Origin: Eubacteriales bacterium | Lineage (GTDB): Bacteria > Bacillota > Clostridia > Lachnospirales > Lachnospiraceae | Assembly (NCBI GenBank): GCA_030539395.1 | Contig: JAUNSC010000014.1 | Span: forward strand, 16,721 to 80,720 | Reading direction: 5' to 3' | Length of the DNA stretch: 64,000 bases | Shown: one piece after another, positions 56,867-64,000 of the stretch | Layout of the letters: each line of letters starts with the position of its first letter | Numbering within the stretch: the first letter of the stretch is position 1 | Notes under the pieces: generated by a model | The model's database searches: none | Told to the model about the DNA's origin: nothing | The model's input: the letters and a program-made list of their open reading frames with translations, nothing else | Program-made: the position numbers and the translations under genes

Positions 56867-59038
56867 TTGCTATGTGAATTTGATAGGCTCATATATCCAC
56901 AAAGTATTACGGCTGTTGATGCCAGCAGTTATATGATTGCACTCTACCATCCATGTGAAAAGATTAAAGATAGCACAGGAAACACGGTTACGCAGGTGAA
57001 AGCAGTGGGATATTGCTTACCTACATCAAGCAATCTGCGCTACGACATGCTTGGGCATTGGAGTAAAAATCCCAAATTTGGCATCCAGTTTGAAGTGGAG
57101 AGTTATAACGAAGTGATAATACCGACGAAGGAAGGCATTATTGCCTATCTTTCTTCCGGGCAGATTAAAGGGATTGGTCCAAAAATAGCGGAGAAAATTT
57201 ACGCAGCTTTTGGTCAGCAGTCACTGGAGATACTGGATAAAGAACCGGAAAGGCTCCTTGCCATACCGGGTATCAGTGAGATAAAACTGAAAAAAATCTA
57301 TGATTCCTATCTGGTCAATCGTGGCGCCCGGGATGTGGTGGCGTTTCTGTCACCACATGGCATTACGCCGAACCGAGCGGTACGCCTGTATAAAGAGTAT
57401 GGGGAAAAGACGATGGATATTGTAAAAAACCATCCCTACCAGCTCTGCGACATGGCCGGGATTGGATTCAAGACGGCAGACCATATCGCTATGAGCATGG
57501 GGTTTGACCAGCTATCGACAGAGCGTGTGGATGAAGGACTTCTGTATACGCTGGCGGATGCGGAAGCCAAAGGTCATCTCTGCATGGAGAAACATGAGTT
57601 TGTGAAAGCCTGCCTAAAAATTCTGGATACGCCTGCGTTAACAGCAGAAATGGTGGCGAACCGTGCCGCCAGGCTGGTTTTCGGCGGACAGTTGGTGTCG
57701 TATCAGGGCAGTGTGTATAGGGCAAAGACCGCACATGTGGAAGAACAGCTTGCCTCCGCCATTCATCAGCAAATGAAGTACCGGAAGATGCACAGCTATG
57801 GGGATTTGGATGCTGCCATAGATGCAGAGGAGCAGAAGCTGAAAATGAAGTTTGCACTGGAGCAGCGCGAAGCGGTAAAGATGGCTCTGACGCAGGGGCT
57901 TTCCATTATCACTGGTGGACCTGGAACAGGAAAGACTTTGATACAACGTGCCATTTTAGATATTTATCAAAAAAACAATCCCAAAAGTGAAATCTGCTGT
58001 TGTGCCCCTACGGGTAGGGCAGCAAGGAGGATGGAGCAGGCAACTGGTGTTTCGGCTTCAACTGTTCATAAAGCCCTTGGGCTGATGGCGGATGAGGACG
58101 GAGACTATGATGGACCCGAAGCGCTTACTGCAGATCTGATTGTGGTAGATGAGATTTCCATGCTGGATGTTTATCTGGCTGAATATCTGTTTGATGCAGT
58201 GAAATATGGCGCCCAGATGGTGCTGATTGGCGATGCAGATCAGCTGCCTTCAGTGGGACCTGGCGCAGTGCTCAGTGAGATGATTGCCAGCGGATGTATT
58301 CCAGTTGTGCGGTTGGACAAGGTATTTCGTCAGAATGCGGGAAGCCGCATTGCGACAAATGCGAAGCTAATCCGCCATGGGAATGTGGGGCTGGAGTATG
58401 GGAATGACTTTCAGTTTATCAATTCTCCCAGGCTTTCTGATTCTGCTGAACTCATTGTCGATCTTTATCTGCAGGAAACGAAAGAATACGGGGTCGATAA
58501 TGTGGCGCTGCTTACGCCATACCGGCAGAAGACGGAAACCGGAGTCAATGCACTGAATGAGCGCTTGCGTGAGAAGGTGAACCCGCCGGATACGCAGAAA
58601 CCGGAAGTTGTTTTCGGAAACCGGAAATTTCGGTGTGGGGACAAGGTCATGCAGATCAAAAACCATGATGATGTAAATAACGGTGATATCGGGTATGTCA
58701 AGAAAATTATTCGCATTGGCGATGACACTACGGTTCATGTGGACTTTGGTGACGGGCGTATGAAAGAGTACGATTCCAGTGAATTGGATATGTTGGATTT
58801 AGGTTATGCCTCTACTATTCATAAATCACAGGGATCGGAGTACCAGTCCGTCATCATCAATCTGCAATGCGCCCATTCCATCATGCTGACAAGGCCTCTT
58901 ATCTATACGGCAATTACACGAGGAAAAGAGCGTGTAACCATTGTCGGGGAAAAAAGGGCGCTTTGTATTTCCATTAAAAGAACTGACACAGAAAAACGCG
59001 GCACCTGCCTTGCTAAGCGGCTGCAGGCGCTTGCTTGA
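56867..59038 (+). CDS. recD2: RecD2-like DNA helicase
   Basis: The 723-residue protein has an N-terminal helix-hairpin-helix region (IKGIGPKIAEKIYAAFG, LLAIPGISEIKLKKIYD), then Walker A GGPGTGKT near residue 350, DEISMLDVYLAEYL, GDADQLPSVGPG, FRQNAGSRI and the C-terminal LGYASTIHKSQGSEYQSVII with TAITRGKERV. That is the RecD2 layout, a 5'-3' helicase. The start is TTG with AAAGGAG 8 bases upstream. It belongs to the replication group of the element. Confidence 0.92.
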   Translation: MLCEFDRLIYPQSITAVDASSYMIALYHPCEKIKDSTGNTVTQVKAVGYCLPTSSNLRYDMLGHWSKNPKFGIQFEVESYNEVIIPTKEGIIAYLSSGQIKGIGPKIAEKIYAAFGQQSLEILDKEPERLLAIPGISEIKLKKIYDSYLVNRGARDVVAFLSPHGITPNRAVRLYKEYGEKTMDIVKNHPYQLCDMAGIGFKTADHIAMSMGFDQLSTERVDEGLLYTLADAEAKGHLCMEKHEFVKACLKILDTPALTAEMVANRAARLVFGGQLVSYQGSVYRAKTAHVEEQLASAIHQQMKYRKMHSYGDLDAAIDAEEQKLKMKFALEQREAVKMALTQGLSIITGGPGTGKTLIQRAILDIYQKNNPKSEICCCAPTGRAARRMEQATGVSASTVHKALGLMADEDGDYDGPEALTADLIVVDEISMLDVYLAEYLFDAVKYGAQMVLIGDADQLPSVGPGAVLSEMIASGCIPVVRLDKVFRQNAGSRIATNAKLIRHGNVGLEYGNDFQFINSPRLSDSAELIVDLYLQETKEYGVDNVALLTPYRQKTETGVNALNERLREKVNPPDTQKPEVVFGNRKFRCGDKVMQIKNHDDVNNGDIGYVKKIIRIGDDTTVHVDFGDGRMKEYDSSELDMLDLGYASTIHKSQGSEYQSVIINLQCAHSIMLTRPLIYTAITRGKERVTIVGEKRALCISIKRTDTEKRGTCLAKRLQALA

Positions 59039-59052
59039 AGAAAGGAGCAGCT

Positions 59053-59496
59053 ATGGCTACAATATTAGATCAATATCTTGAGAAACAAAATACCATCAGA
59101 TCCCAGATTGCTGAGAACAGCCTTCCCCCGGAGGACTTGCTGATTATGCAGGAACTCAATTATCGCATTTGCGTCTTGGAGACATTTCAATCTTTTTGCA
59201 AGTCTGCGCCAATTACACTGGATACAAAGGTCATGGGCTATCACTTTCAGATGGTAGATGCGTATGTGCGCTTCACCTTAAATGAAAGACGATTTGGATT
59301 AAAAGCCGATGCAGAAGGCCAGAAACGACGTGAAACAGCACTGAGCTCTTTTGAGCATGTTGTACAGGACGGCAGAAAGCGGTTTTCCAGCTTTAAGGCA
59401 GGGACGCAGGAGCAGTACAAAACAAGTATCAGTCAATATATCCATACAATTCTGCCAGTTTGGATGCAGTATCGGAACACATATATCAATTTATAA
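59053..59496 (+). CDS. Helical hypothetical protein
   Basis: A 147-residue helical protein (MATILDQYLEKQNTIRSQI ... LNYRICVLETFQSFCK). AAAGGAGC precedes ATG 59053, 15 bases after the helicase stop. Unrecognised, possibly a helicase or nuclease accessory. Confidence 0.55.
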   Translation: MATILDQYLEKQNTIRSQIAENSLPPEDLLIMQELNYRICVLETFQSFCKSAPITLDTKVMGYHFQMVDAYVRFTLNERRFGLKADAEGQKRRETALSSFEHVVQDGRKRFSSFKAGTQEQYKTSISQYIHTILPVWMQYRNTYINL

Positions 59497-59509
59497 GGAG
59501 GCTACAATT

Positions 59510-60268
59510 ATGAGTCAGAATAACTCGAATGAGAAGGCGGCAATGCTCGCCAAAATCGAAACTATTCATCAGGTGGATGGATTTGATCCTACGCCGTTTG
59601 CTGTGGATTATACGGATCTGGGAACCGGAGAGGTGCGTAAGCGCCTCCCGGTCATGATTCAGATGGCGTGGTTCCGTCTGAAATATCCGGAAGGACGCAT
59701 TGCGGTACAGGTGAATTCTGCAAAGGATTGCTTTGTGGCAACAGCCCGCGTGTATCCAAACTATAAGGATGCAGCGGACTGTTATCTGGCAGAAGCGACG
59801 GCCTCCAGAGGATACTGTGAGGAGAAACCTTCGGTTTCACCACGGGAATGGGCCCAGACGGCTGCCGTTGGAATTGCTCTCCGAAATGCAGGTTTTGGAC
59901 TTCAGTTTTCTATGGCAGGTGAAGATTTTGAGCCTTCTGCAGTGGATGAGCTTGGAATCTCCGCCGCTCAACCTCAAACAGAATCAGCAGAAAAACACGA
60001 GGTGTCAGAACCAAAACCGGAACCGGCACAAGAGGAATACACTGTAAATGAACCGGTGCAAAAGGAACTGACTCCAGAAGAAAAGCTGGCACAGGCAATG
60101 AATGTGCCTTGCCCAATCTCAAAATTCAGCGGGAAAACGCTTGGCGAGGTATTATCGCTGGATCCTGGTGCAATTAAATGGGTAGCAACGAAATTCACTG
60201 GCGGCGAGGAAATTAAAGCTGCCGCAAAGCTGATTTGTGAATTTTCCCTTCAACAGACAATTGCATAA
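59510..60268 (+). CDS. Possible single-strand annealing-type protein with ExoX-like tail
   Basis: The 252-residue protein has IQMAWFRLKYPEGRIAVQV, a EATASRGYCEEK segment and EWAQTAAVGIALRNAGFGLQF, the pattern seen in ERF/Rad52-like phage annealing proteins (A-T-A, then AET-GRAL-GFG). A Glu/Pro-rich linker follows, then KFSGKTLGEVLSLDPGAIKW, an ExoX-like C-terminal tail. Start ATG 59510 follows AAGGAGG. Together with the YqaJ nuclease it would make a recombination pair. The annealing role is inferred. Confidence 0.5.
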   Translation: MSQNNSNEKAAMLAKIETIHQVDGFDPTPFAVDYTDLGTGEVRKRLPVMIQMAWFRLKYPEGRIAVQVNSAKDCFVATARVYPNYKDAADCYLAEATASRGYCEEKPSVSPREWAQTAAVGIALRNAGFGLQFSMAGEDFEPSAVDELGISAAQPQTESAEKHEVSEPKPEPAQEEYTVNEPVQKELTPEEKLAQAMNVPCPISKFSGKTLGEVLSLDPGAIKWVATKFTGGEEIKAAAKLICEFSLQQTIA

Positions 60269-60281
60269 CAGGCGCTAAAGA

Positions 60282-60309
60282 CCAGGGGATTCACGCAGTC
60301 ATCCCCTGG
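60282..60309 (+). promoter_or_regulatory. Intra-operon hairpin
   Basis: CCAGGGGAT (60282-60290) and ATCCCCTGG (60301-60309) pair perfectly without a T-run. An mRNA processing or stability hairpin is more likely than a terminator. Confidence 0.5.
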
Positions 60310-60340
60310 CCGGGAACAAGACGAAAAGGAGGACAAATAA

Positions 60341-60718
60341 ATGTGTAAAAAAACGAAAAAGCTTCGTTTCAAATGGGAGTTTGGAGATGAAATGGTCTCA
60401 CTGCATGTCAACCAATATGCCTATGGCGGGCGGCTGCACATCGGTATGATCAATTACGGAGAAGATGGTCCGGAACCCTTTGCAGACATGACGGTCAACC
60501 TACCGGCCTATGATCTGGAGGATAACGAAGCATTTATTAACGGAGATATCAGCAAAGACCTGTTAAGGTTTATCAGGGAGAACAAACTGGGAAAAGTGCT
60601 GCCTTACACCGTGAAATCTGGATACGGCAGATATGCGGCGGTGGCATTCGATCTGGAAAAGCTGGCGGAATACGATCCTTCAGGGGTTGCATCGTTTAAG
60701 GAAAACTGTGGGTTATAA
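60341..60718 (+). CDS. DUF4313-like protein
   Basis: The 125-residue protein has a strand-rich start (FKWEFGDEMVSLHVNQYAYG) and ADMTVNLPAYDLEDNEAFING, SKDLLRFIRENKLGKVLPYT, which fit DUF4313 proteins of Clostridial elements. The function is unknown. It lies between the annealing-like gene and the primase. Confidence 0.65.
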   Translation: MCKKTKKLRFKWEFGDEMVSLHVNQYAYGGRLHIGMINYGEDGPEPFADMTVNLPAYDLEDNEAFINGDISKDLLRFIRENKLGKVLPYTVKSGYGRYAAVAFDLEKLAEYDPSGVASFKENCGL

Positions 60719-60739
60719 GGAAAACAGCAATGAGAAGAG

Positions 60740-60765
60740 GCGGGGGACAGCGTGCTGTTCCCCGC
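60740..60765 (+). promoter_or_regulatory. Intra-operon 12-bp hairpin before the primase gene
   Basis: GCGGGGGACAGC (60740-60751) pairs with GCTGTTCCCCGC (60754-60765; one G-U) around a two-base loop. No T-run follows, so it is not a typical terminator. Confidence 0.55.
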
Positions 60766-60791
60766 AAGTTTGAAAAAGGAAAGGAGGCAGC

Positions 60792-61850
60792 ATGGAAATA
60801 TTTCATATGAGCGACGTTGTTTCGCTGCTGGGAATCCCGATGCCGCCGTCTGGAAGAAGCTCCTATTATGTGCAGTGTCCCTGCTGTGACGAAAACCCAC
60901 GGAAAAAGCATTTGAACATCAATTTGAAAAAAGAAGTGTATCGCTGCCCGCGGTGCGGAATATCTGGTGGTATATTTGATCTGTACTCATTATATACCGG
61001 GGTTCCGCGTGACAAAGTGCGAAAAGCTCTGGTGGAGAAACTGGGAATGCCTGATAACCGGCCTAAACCCCAAAAGAGGATACAGCCGCAGGCAAAGCCT
61101 GAATGCCCAATAACGGATGTTGATACCCGACATGCCACATACAGTGCGCTGCTCGATAAGCTGACGCTGGCGGCAGACCATAAAGAGAACCTGCTTGGCA
61201 GAGGGTTGATGGAGGATGACATTATTCGGCTTGGATACAGGACAACACCTGTGGTCGGTATGACAGCGATTGCCGGCAAACTTCAGTCCGAAGGGATGTA
61301 CTTAGCTGGGGTTCCTGGTTTTTACAGGAATGAAAGCGGTACATGGACTTTCATTCATGAAGAACGCGGTATCTTAATTCCAATGAGGGATAGGCAAGGA
61401 AGGATTCAGGGACTTCAGATACGCAGAGATAAAGTAAAAAAGAGAAAATTTCGCTGGGTATCCAGTACAGAGCGGCCAGATGGCTGCCCTGCAGAAGGGT
61501 GGACACATCTTGCTGGTCCGGTTAGATCTATGCTGGTGCTGACAGAGGGTCCGATGAAGGCTGATGTGATTCATGCACTGACTGGTCTGACAGTGCTGGC
61601 AGTCCCTGGTGTTAATTCTCTGACGCAGCTTGAAATGACCCTTAGCGATCTGCGCACAGAAGGGGTGACAGAGATTAAGACTGCTTTTGATATGGATTTT
61701 GCGACCAACAGTCATGTACAAAACGGTTACAATAATCTTCTCAGCCTTCTTAACAATATGGGATTTCAGTTCGGTACTTACCTGTGGGATCCGCGCTATA
61801 AGGGGCTGGATGATTATATCTGGGAATATTGTTTTCAAAAGAAGCATTAA
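60792..61850 (+). CDS. CHC2 zinc-finger primase with Toprim-like DUF3854 domain
   Basis: The 352-residue protein starts with a zinc-finger of the DnaG type (VQCPCCDENP, then RCPRCGISGG) of CHC2 kind, followed by a Toprim/DUF3854-like part with LVLTEGPMKADVIHAL (the EG-K motif), TAFDMDFATNS (DxD) and PRYKGLDDYIWE. It lacks the helicase part. It would lay down primers for element replication or conjugative strand synthesis. Start after AAAGGAGGC. Confidence 0.85.
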   Translation: MEIFHMSDVVSLLGIPMPPSGRSSYYVQCPCCDENPRKKHLNINLKKEVYRCPRCGISGGIFDLYSLYTGVPRDKVRKALVEKLGMPDNRPKPQKRIQPQAKPECPITDVDTRHATYSALLDKLTLAADHKENLLGRGLMEDDIIRLGYRTTPVVGMTAIAGKLQSEGMYLAGVPGFYRNESGTWTFIHEERGILIPMRDRQGRIQGLQIRRDKVKKRKFRWVSSTERPDGCPAEGWTHLAGPVRSMLVLTEGPMKADVIHALTGLTVLAVPGVNSLTQLEMTLSDLRTEGVTEIKTAFDMDFATNSHVQNGYNNLLSLLNNMGFQFGTYLWDPRYKGLDDYIWEYCFQKKH

Positions 61851-61855
61851 GAACC

Positions 61856-61886
61856 GGGGTGGAGCAAAAATGCTTCACCCTTTTTT
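61856..61886 (+). terminator. Terminator after the primase
   Basis: GGGTGGAGCA pairs with TGCTTCACCC (61857-61880; one mispair) around AAAA, then TTTTTT. It closes the nuclease/helicase/primase operon. Confidence 0.8.
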
Positions 61887-61905
61887 CGTGCGTTTTTTAA
61901 ATCGA

Positions 61906-61947
61906 ATGCGTATAAAAGTTGTAAATACGCATGGCAAATCGTGTAAT
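61906..61947 (+). promoter_or_regulatory. parM promoter (TTGTA / AATCGTGTAATG class) with inverted repeat
   Basis: TTGTAA (61919-61924), 17-base spacer ending AAATCG, TGTAAT (61942-61947) then G. ATGCGTAT (61906-61913) and ATACGCAT (61925-61932) form a perfect 8-bp inverted repeat that covers the -35 region, a likely ParR operator. Confidence 0.7.
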
Positions 61948-61983
61948 GGTAAATAAAGAATAAATTTTGCAGGAGGTATACAT

Positions 61984-62904
61984 ATGTTAATCGCAATCGA
62001 CCATGGCAACTACGCCATTAAGACCACAAGCCATTCTTTTATTTCCGGGCTTTCTGAGCATACGGTCAAGCCGCCCATGACAGATGAGATTTTGGAGTAT
62101 GGAGGAAAATATTGGACTTTGAGTGGACGCCGGCTGAGTTATATGAGGGACAAAACCCAGGATGACCGTTATTTCATCCTGACATTATTTGCAATCGCCA
62201 AAGAGCTGGAGAACAGAGGACATTATACGCCGGTAGAACAGATCCAGCTGGCTGTCGGGCTGCCGCCTGAGCATTTTGGTGCATTAAAAGACAGATTCGC
62301 CAATTATTTCAGAAGAGATGGAATTATCAAATTTGTTTATGGTGACAGGCCATACAGCATTATGATAGACCGCGTCATGGTGTTCCCGCAGGCATATGCC
62401 GCTGTTATTCCCCAGAGCAGTCTGGTGGTTCATACGGTTCGTATGTTTGTCGTTGATATCGGTGGTTATACCACTGACGTGCTGCTCTTGAAGAATGGAA
62501 AACCAGATTTGCAGTTTTGCCGGAGCTTGGAAACTGGTATTATTACCATGAACAATGAAATCATACGAAAGGTTGGTGCGCTTCACGATATGCGTATCGA
62601 AGATGAGCATATTAGTGCGGTGCTTCAGTGCGAGAACACCATTTTACCGGAAGATGTCAAGGAGACAATTCGGGAAGCGACGAAGTTACATGCACAGGAT
62701 ATTCTGAACCAACTCAGAGAATTGCAAGTGGATCTGCGTTCTAATCCGGCTGTTTTTATCGGAGGGGGAAGTATCCTTTTAAAGCCTTTCCTGCTCAATT
62801 CGCCTCTGGTAGCAAAGGCAGATTTTGTGGAATCCCCGAATGCAAATGCACTGGGATATGAAATGCTGGGCAGGAAAACGCTTTCTCTTCGTCCACTTGG
62901 GTAA
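61984..62904 (+). CDS. parM: ParM/StbA-like actin family partition protein
   Basis: The 306-residue protein has the actin-fold phosphate-1 loop AIDHGNYAIKT, phosphate-2 VVDIGGYTTDVLLL, and the adenosine motif FIGGGSILLKPFL. It matches the plasmid ParM/Alp group. These form filaments that push DNA copies apart. Next comes a small ribbon-helix-helix protein as adaptor. AGGAGG precedes the ATG. Confidence 0.9.
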   Translation: MLIAIDHGNYAIKTTSHSFISGLSEHTVKPPMTDEILEYGGKYWTLSGRRLSYMRDKTQDDRYFILTLFAIAKELENRGHYTPVEQIQLAVGLPPEHFGALKDRFANYFRRDGIIKFVYGDRPYSIMIDRVMVFPQAYAAVIPQSSLVVHTVRMFVVDIGGYTTDVLLLKNGKPDLQFCRSLETGIITMNNEIIRKVGALHDMRIEDEHISAVLQCENTILPEDVKETIREATKLHAQDILNQLRELQVDLRSNPAVFIGGGSILLKPFLLNSPLVAKADFVESPNANALGYEMLGRKTLSLRPLG

Positions 62905-62919
62905 GGGACGGAGGGGTAC

Positions 62920-63285
62920 ATGATGAAGAAGGATGGAAAATACCGCTTCTCACTTCAATTTAGTGCGGATTCGGAGGAACAGGTAAGGGCTGGAGAGTTG
63001 CTTGAAAGACTGGGAAATAGGAAAAGTGCAGTTGTTGTTGCAGCCCTGAATGATTATCTTGATTCTAACCCGAATTTACAGGATACACATTGTAAAATAG
63101 AAGTCAAGCTAACACCTGGCTATAATCGGGATGGAATTGAGGAAATCATACGGCGCATTGTTGAGGAAAGGCTTGCAACAGTTCGCAAGGACGAACCCCA
63201 AATAGCTTTTTCAGAGGAGAATAAGACAGATACGCTGGAGGCAGACATTGCACAGATGTTGGACAATCTGGATATGTTTTCATAG
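62920..63285 (+). CDS. ParR-like ribbon-helix-helix adaptor
   Basis: The 121-residue protein starts YRFSLQFSADSEEQVRAGEL (beta strand then helix) and continues RKSAVVVAALNDYL, a ribbon-helix-helix DNA-binding unit, with an acidic C-terminal tail (MLDNLDMFS) typical of ParR that contacts ParM. ATG 62920 or 62923 follow GGAGGGG. It should bind centromere-like repeats and the upstream promoter. Confidence 0.8.
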   Translation: MMKKDGKYRFSLQFSADSEEQVRAGELLERLGNRKSAVVVAALNDYLDSNPNLQDTHCKIEVKLTPGYNRDGIEEIIRRIVEERLATVRKDEPQIAFSEENKTDTLEADIAQMLDNLDMFS

Positions 63286-63453
63286 AAATAAAGCGCATTT
63301 GATATGATAATAATGGTTTTTTAATGTTTAAAAATTAAAAAAGTCCATGAAAAAAATCTGATATTCCACTTATAGTGCGTATATTGGAATTTCAAGTTCT
63401 TCAATTCCATCGCCAGATTATATAAAATAAAAATGTAAGGAGAATGTAGAACC
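63286..63453. promoter_or_regulatory. Intergenic region with promoter and inverted repeat before the XRE gene
   Basis: A TATATA-type -10 near 63418 and an inverted repeat GGAATT / AATTCC (about 63390-63412) lie upstream of the XRE gene. The AATAATGGTTTTTTAATG stretch at 63310-63325 is A/T rich and may act as a terminator for parR. Confidence 0.4.
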
Positions 63454-63798
63454 ATGGACTATGTTATTTTAGGCAAGAATATTCGGAAGTACCGGCAATT
63501 GCGCGGAATGCGCCAGGAAGATCTGGCGGAGATATGTGATTGTGGTAACAGCCATATCGGCCAAATAGAAAATGCGAGAGGGATTCCGAGTCTGGATATG
63601 ATTGTACGGATTGCAAATGCTCTTTCAGTTACAGTAGATCAATTGCTCAGAGAGTACTATACAGAACCTGAGAAGGTCTATTTGCGGGAGATTGCAGAAC
63701 GTATTGAGAATTATCCGGTAAAGCAGCGTGTATATGCTTGCGAAGGTCTGGCTGAATTTTTGAACACCATTGAAAAATTTAGTCAAACAAATGAATGA
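63454..63798 (+). CDS. XRE family transcriptional regulator
   Basis: The 114-residue protein has a Cro/C1 helix-turn-helix (MRQEDLAEICDCGNSHIGQI, then ENARGIPSLDMIVRIANAL) and a C-terminal helical tail (EIAERIENYPVKQRVYACEG). The start follows TAAGGAGA. It ends the partition region and may control the next block of the element, just beyond 63.9 kb. Confidence 0.8.
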   Translation: MDYVILGKNIRKYRQLRGMRQEDLAEICDCGNSHIGQIENARGIPSLDMIVRIANALSVTVDQLLREYYTEPEKVYLREIAERIENYPVKQRVYACEGLAEFLNTIEKFSQTNE

Positions 63799-63838
63799 TG
63801 CGCATATATCCAATCAGAAAAAGTTTACGCTTTATAGA

Positions 63839-63877
63839 ACGGCTATGCTACACGAAAGTGCAGTATGGTCGTTTTTT
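63839..63877 (+). terminator. Long hairpin terminator with GAAA loop
   Basis: ACGGCTATGCT (63839-63849) pairs with AGTATGGTCGT (63862-63872; three G-U), inner CAC/GTG around GAAA, then six T. Confidence 0.75.
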
Positions 63878-63879
63878 GT

Positions 63880-64000
63880 TATCTGAAAATAAGGAGGTGG
63901 TCCCATTGGATTAAACCATTGACAGCTGCAAAAAGGTAACAAGTCGAAATCGAGTAGGAGAAAATTTCTCTAAATGAGAAATTTTCGACCTCTCACACCA
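63880..64000 (+). other. Leader of the next gene at the window edge
   Basis: AGGAGG (63892-63897) is followed by ATT (63905), giving a five-codon frame GLNH then stop. A perfect 11-bp inverted repeat, GAAAATTTCTC (63960-63970) and GAGAAATTTTC (63976-63986), lies near the end. It probably belongs to the leader of a gene beyond 64000. Confidence 0.4.

Noticed and set aside
1-64000. tRNA, rRNA, CRISPR arrays, insertion sequences, relaxase and integrase
   Set aside because: I looked for their hallmarks (cloverleaf ends, DDE/Tyr/Ser recombinase motifs, regularly spaced repeats, HUH motifs) and found none that could be supported.

Overview
The window looks like the interior of a large integrative/conjugative or plasmid-like element from a Gram-positive gut anaerobe, most likely a Lachnospiraceae-type Clostridium relative. 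The reasons are AGGAGG-type ribosome binding sites, sigma-A promoters with 17-bp spacers, a class B sortase, DUF3789/DUF4177/YodL/DUF4262-type accessory proteins, and a dense one-direction block of small conserved genes mixed with replication, recombination and partition proteins. No rRNA, tRNA, CRISPR array, relaxase, type IV secretion gene or integrase is visible, so the transfer and integration modules, if present, lie outside the window.

Layout. 1-9 kb: the end of a methyltransferase, a receiver-less OmpR-type regulator, a YtrA-like GntR/ABC operon, then a leftward LanFEG/Cpr-like antimicrobial-peptide ABC operon divergent from its own two-component system. 9-12 kb: an XRE regulator, an AbiE-like regulator/nucleotidyltransferase pair and a class B sortase. 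13-18 kb: a Bce-like response regulator, intramembrane-sensing kinase, ATPase and FtsX-type permease. 18.2-19.5 kb: a DUF4143 ATPase. 20-30 kb: a long rightward operon holding a short N6-methylase-like protein, a NAD-dependent DNA ligase, zinc-ribbon proteins, a probable frameshifted gene, DUF4262 and YodL-type proteins and two YkgJ-type cysteine-cluster proteins. 30.4-37.6 kb: a cargo island (two-component system, ABC exporter, GNAT, TrmO-like and MerR genes) flanked by a degenerate duplication of the 3' end of the preceding gene. 38-50.7 kb: a zinc-ribbon membrane protein, SSB, a MoxR-type AAA ATPase with a VWA/HExxH partner, and many small conserved proteins. 51-53.5 kb: a classic AbiEi/AbiEii type IV toxin-antitoxin pair and a transglutaminase-like protein. 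54-64 kb: YqaJ-type nuclease, RecD2-like helicase, a possible annealing-type protein, CHC2-type primase, and a ParM/ParR-like partition operon followed by an XRE regulator.

How it works together. LigA, SSB, YqaJ nuclease, RecD2, the primase and ParM/ParR would let the element replicate, repair and segregate semi-autonomously. The AbiE modules would aid maintenance or exclude phage. The four ABC transporter systems, three of them with two-component systems, are probably cargo giving resistance to antimicrobial peptides or other membrane-active compounds.

The most striking non-coding signals are: (i) a promoter-leader-terminator cassette present in three clear copies and one diverged copy upstream of the methylase/ligA, ssb, YqaJ-nuclease and zinc-ribbon operons; (ii) a separate promoter class (TTGTA[AG]AT, then AATCGTGTAATG) at three operons including parM; and (iii) 11-bp-period direct repeats beside each two-component system. 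Together they suggest element-specific transcription control, possibly antitermination. All functional calls are from reading the sequence; no database search was run.
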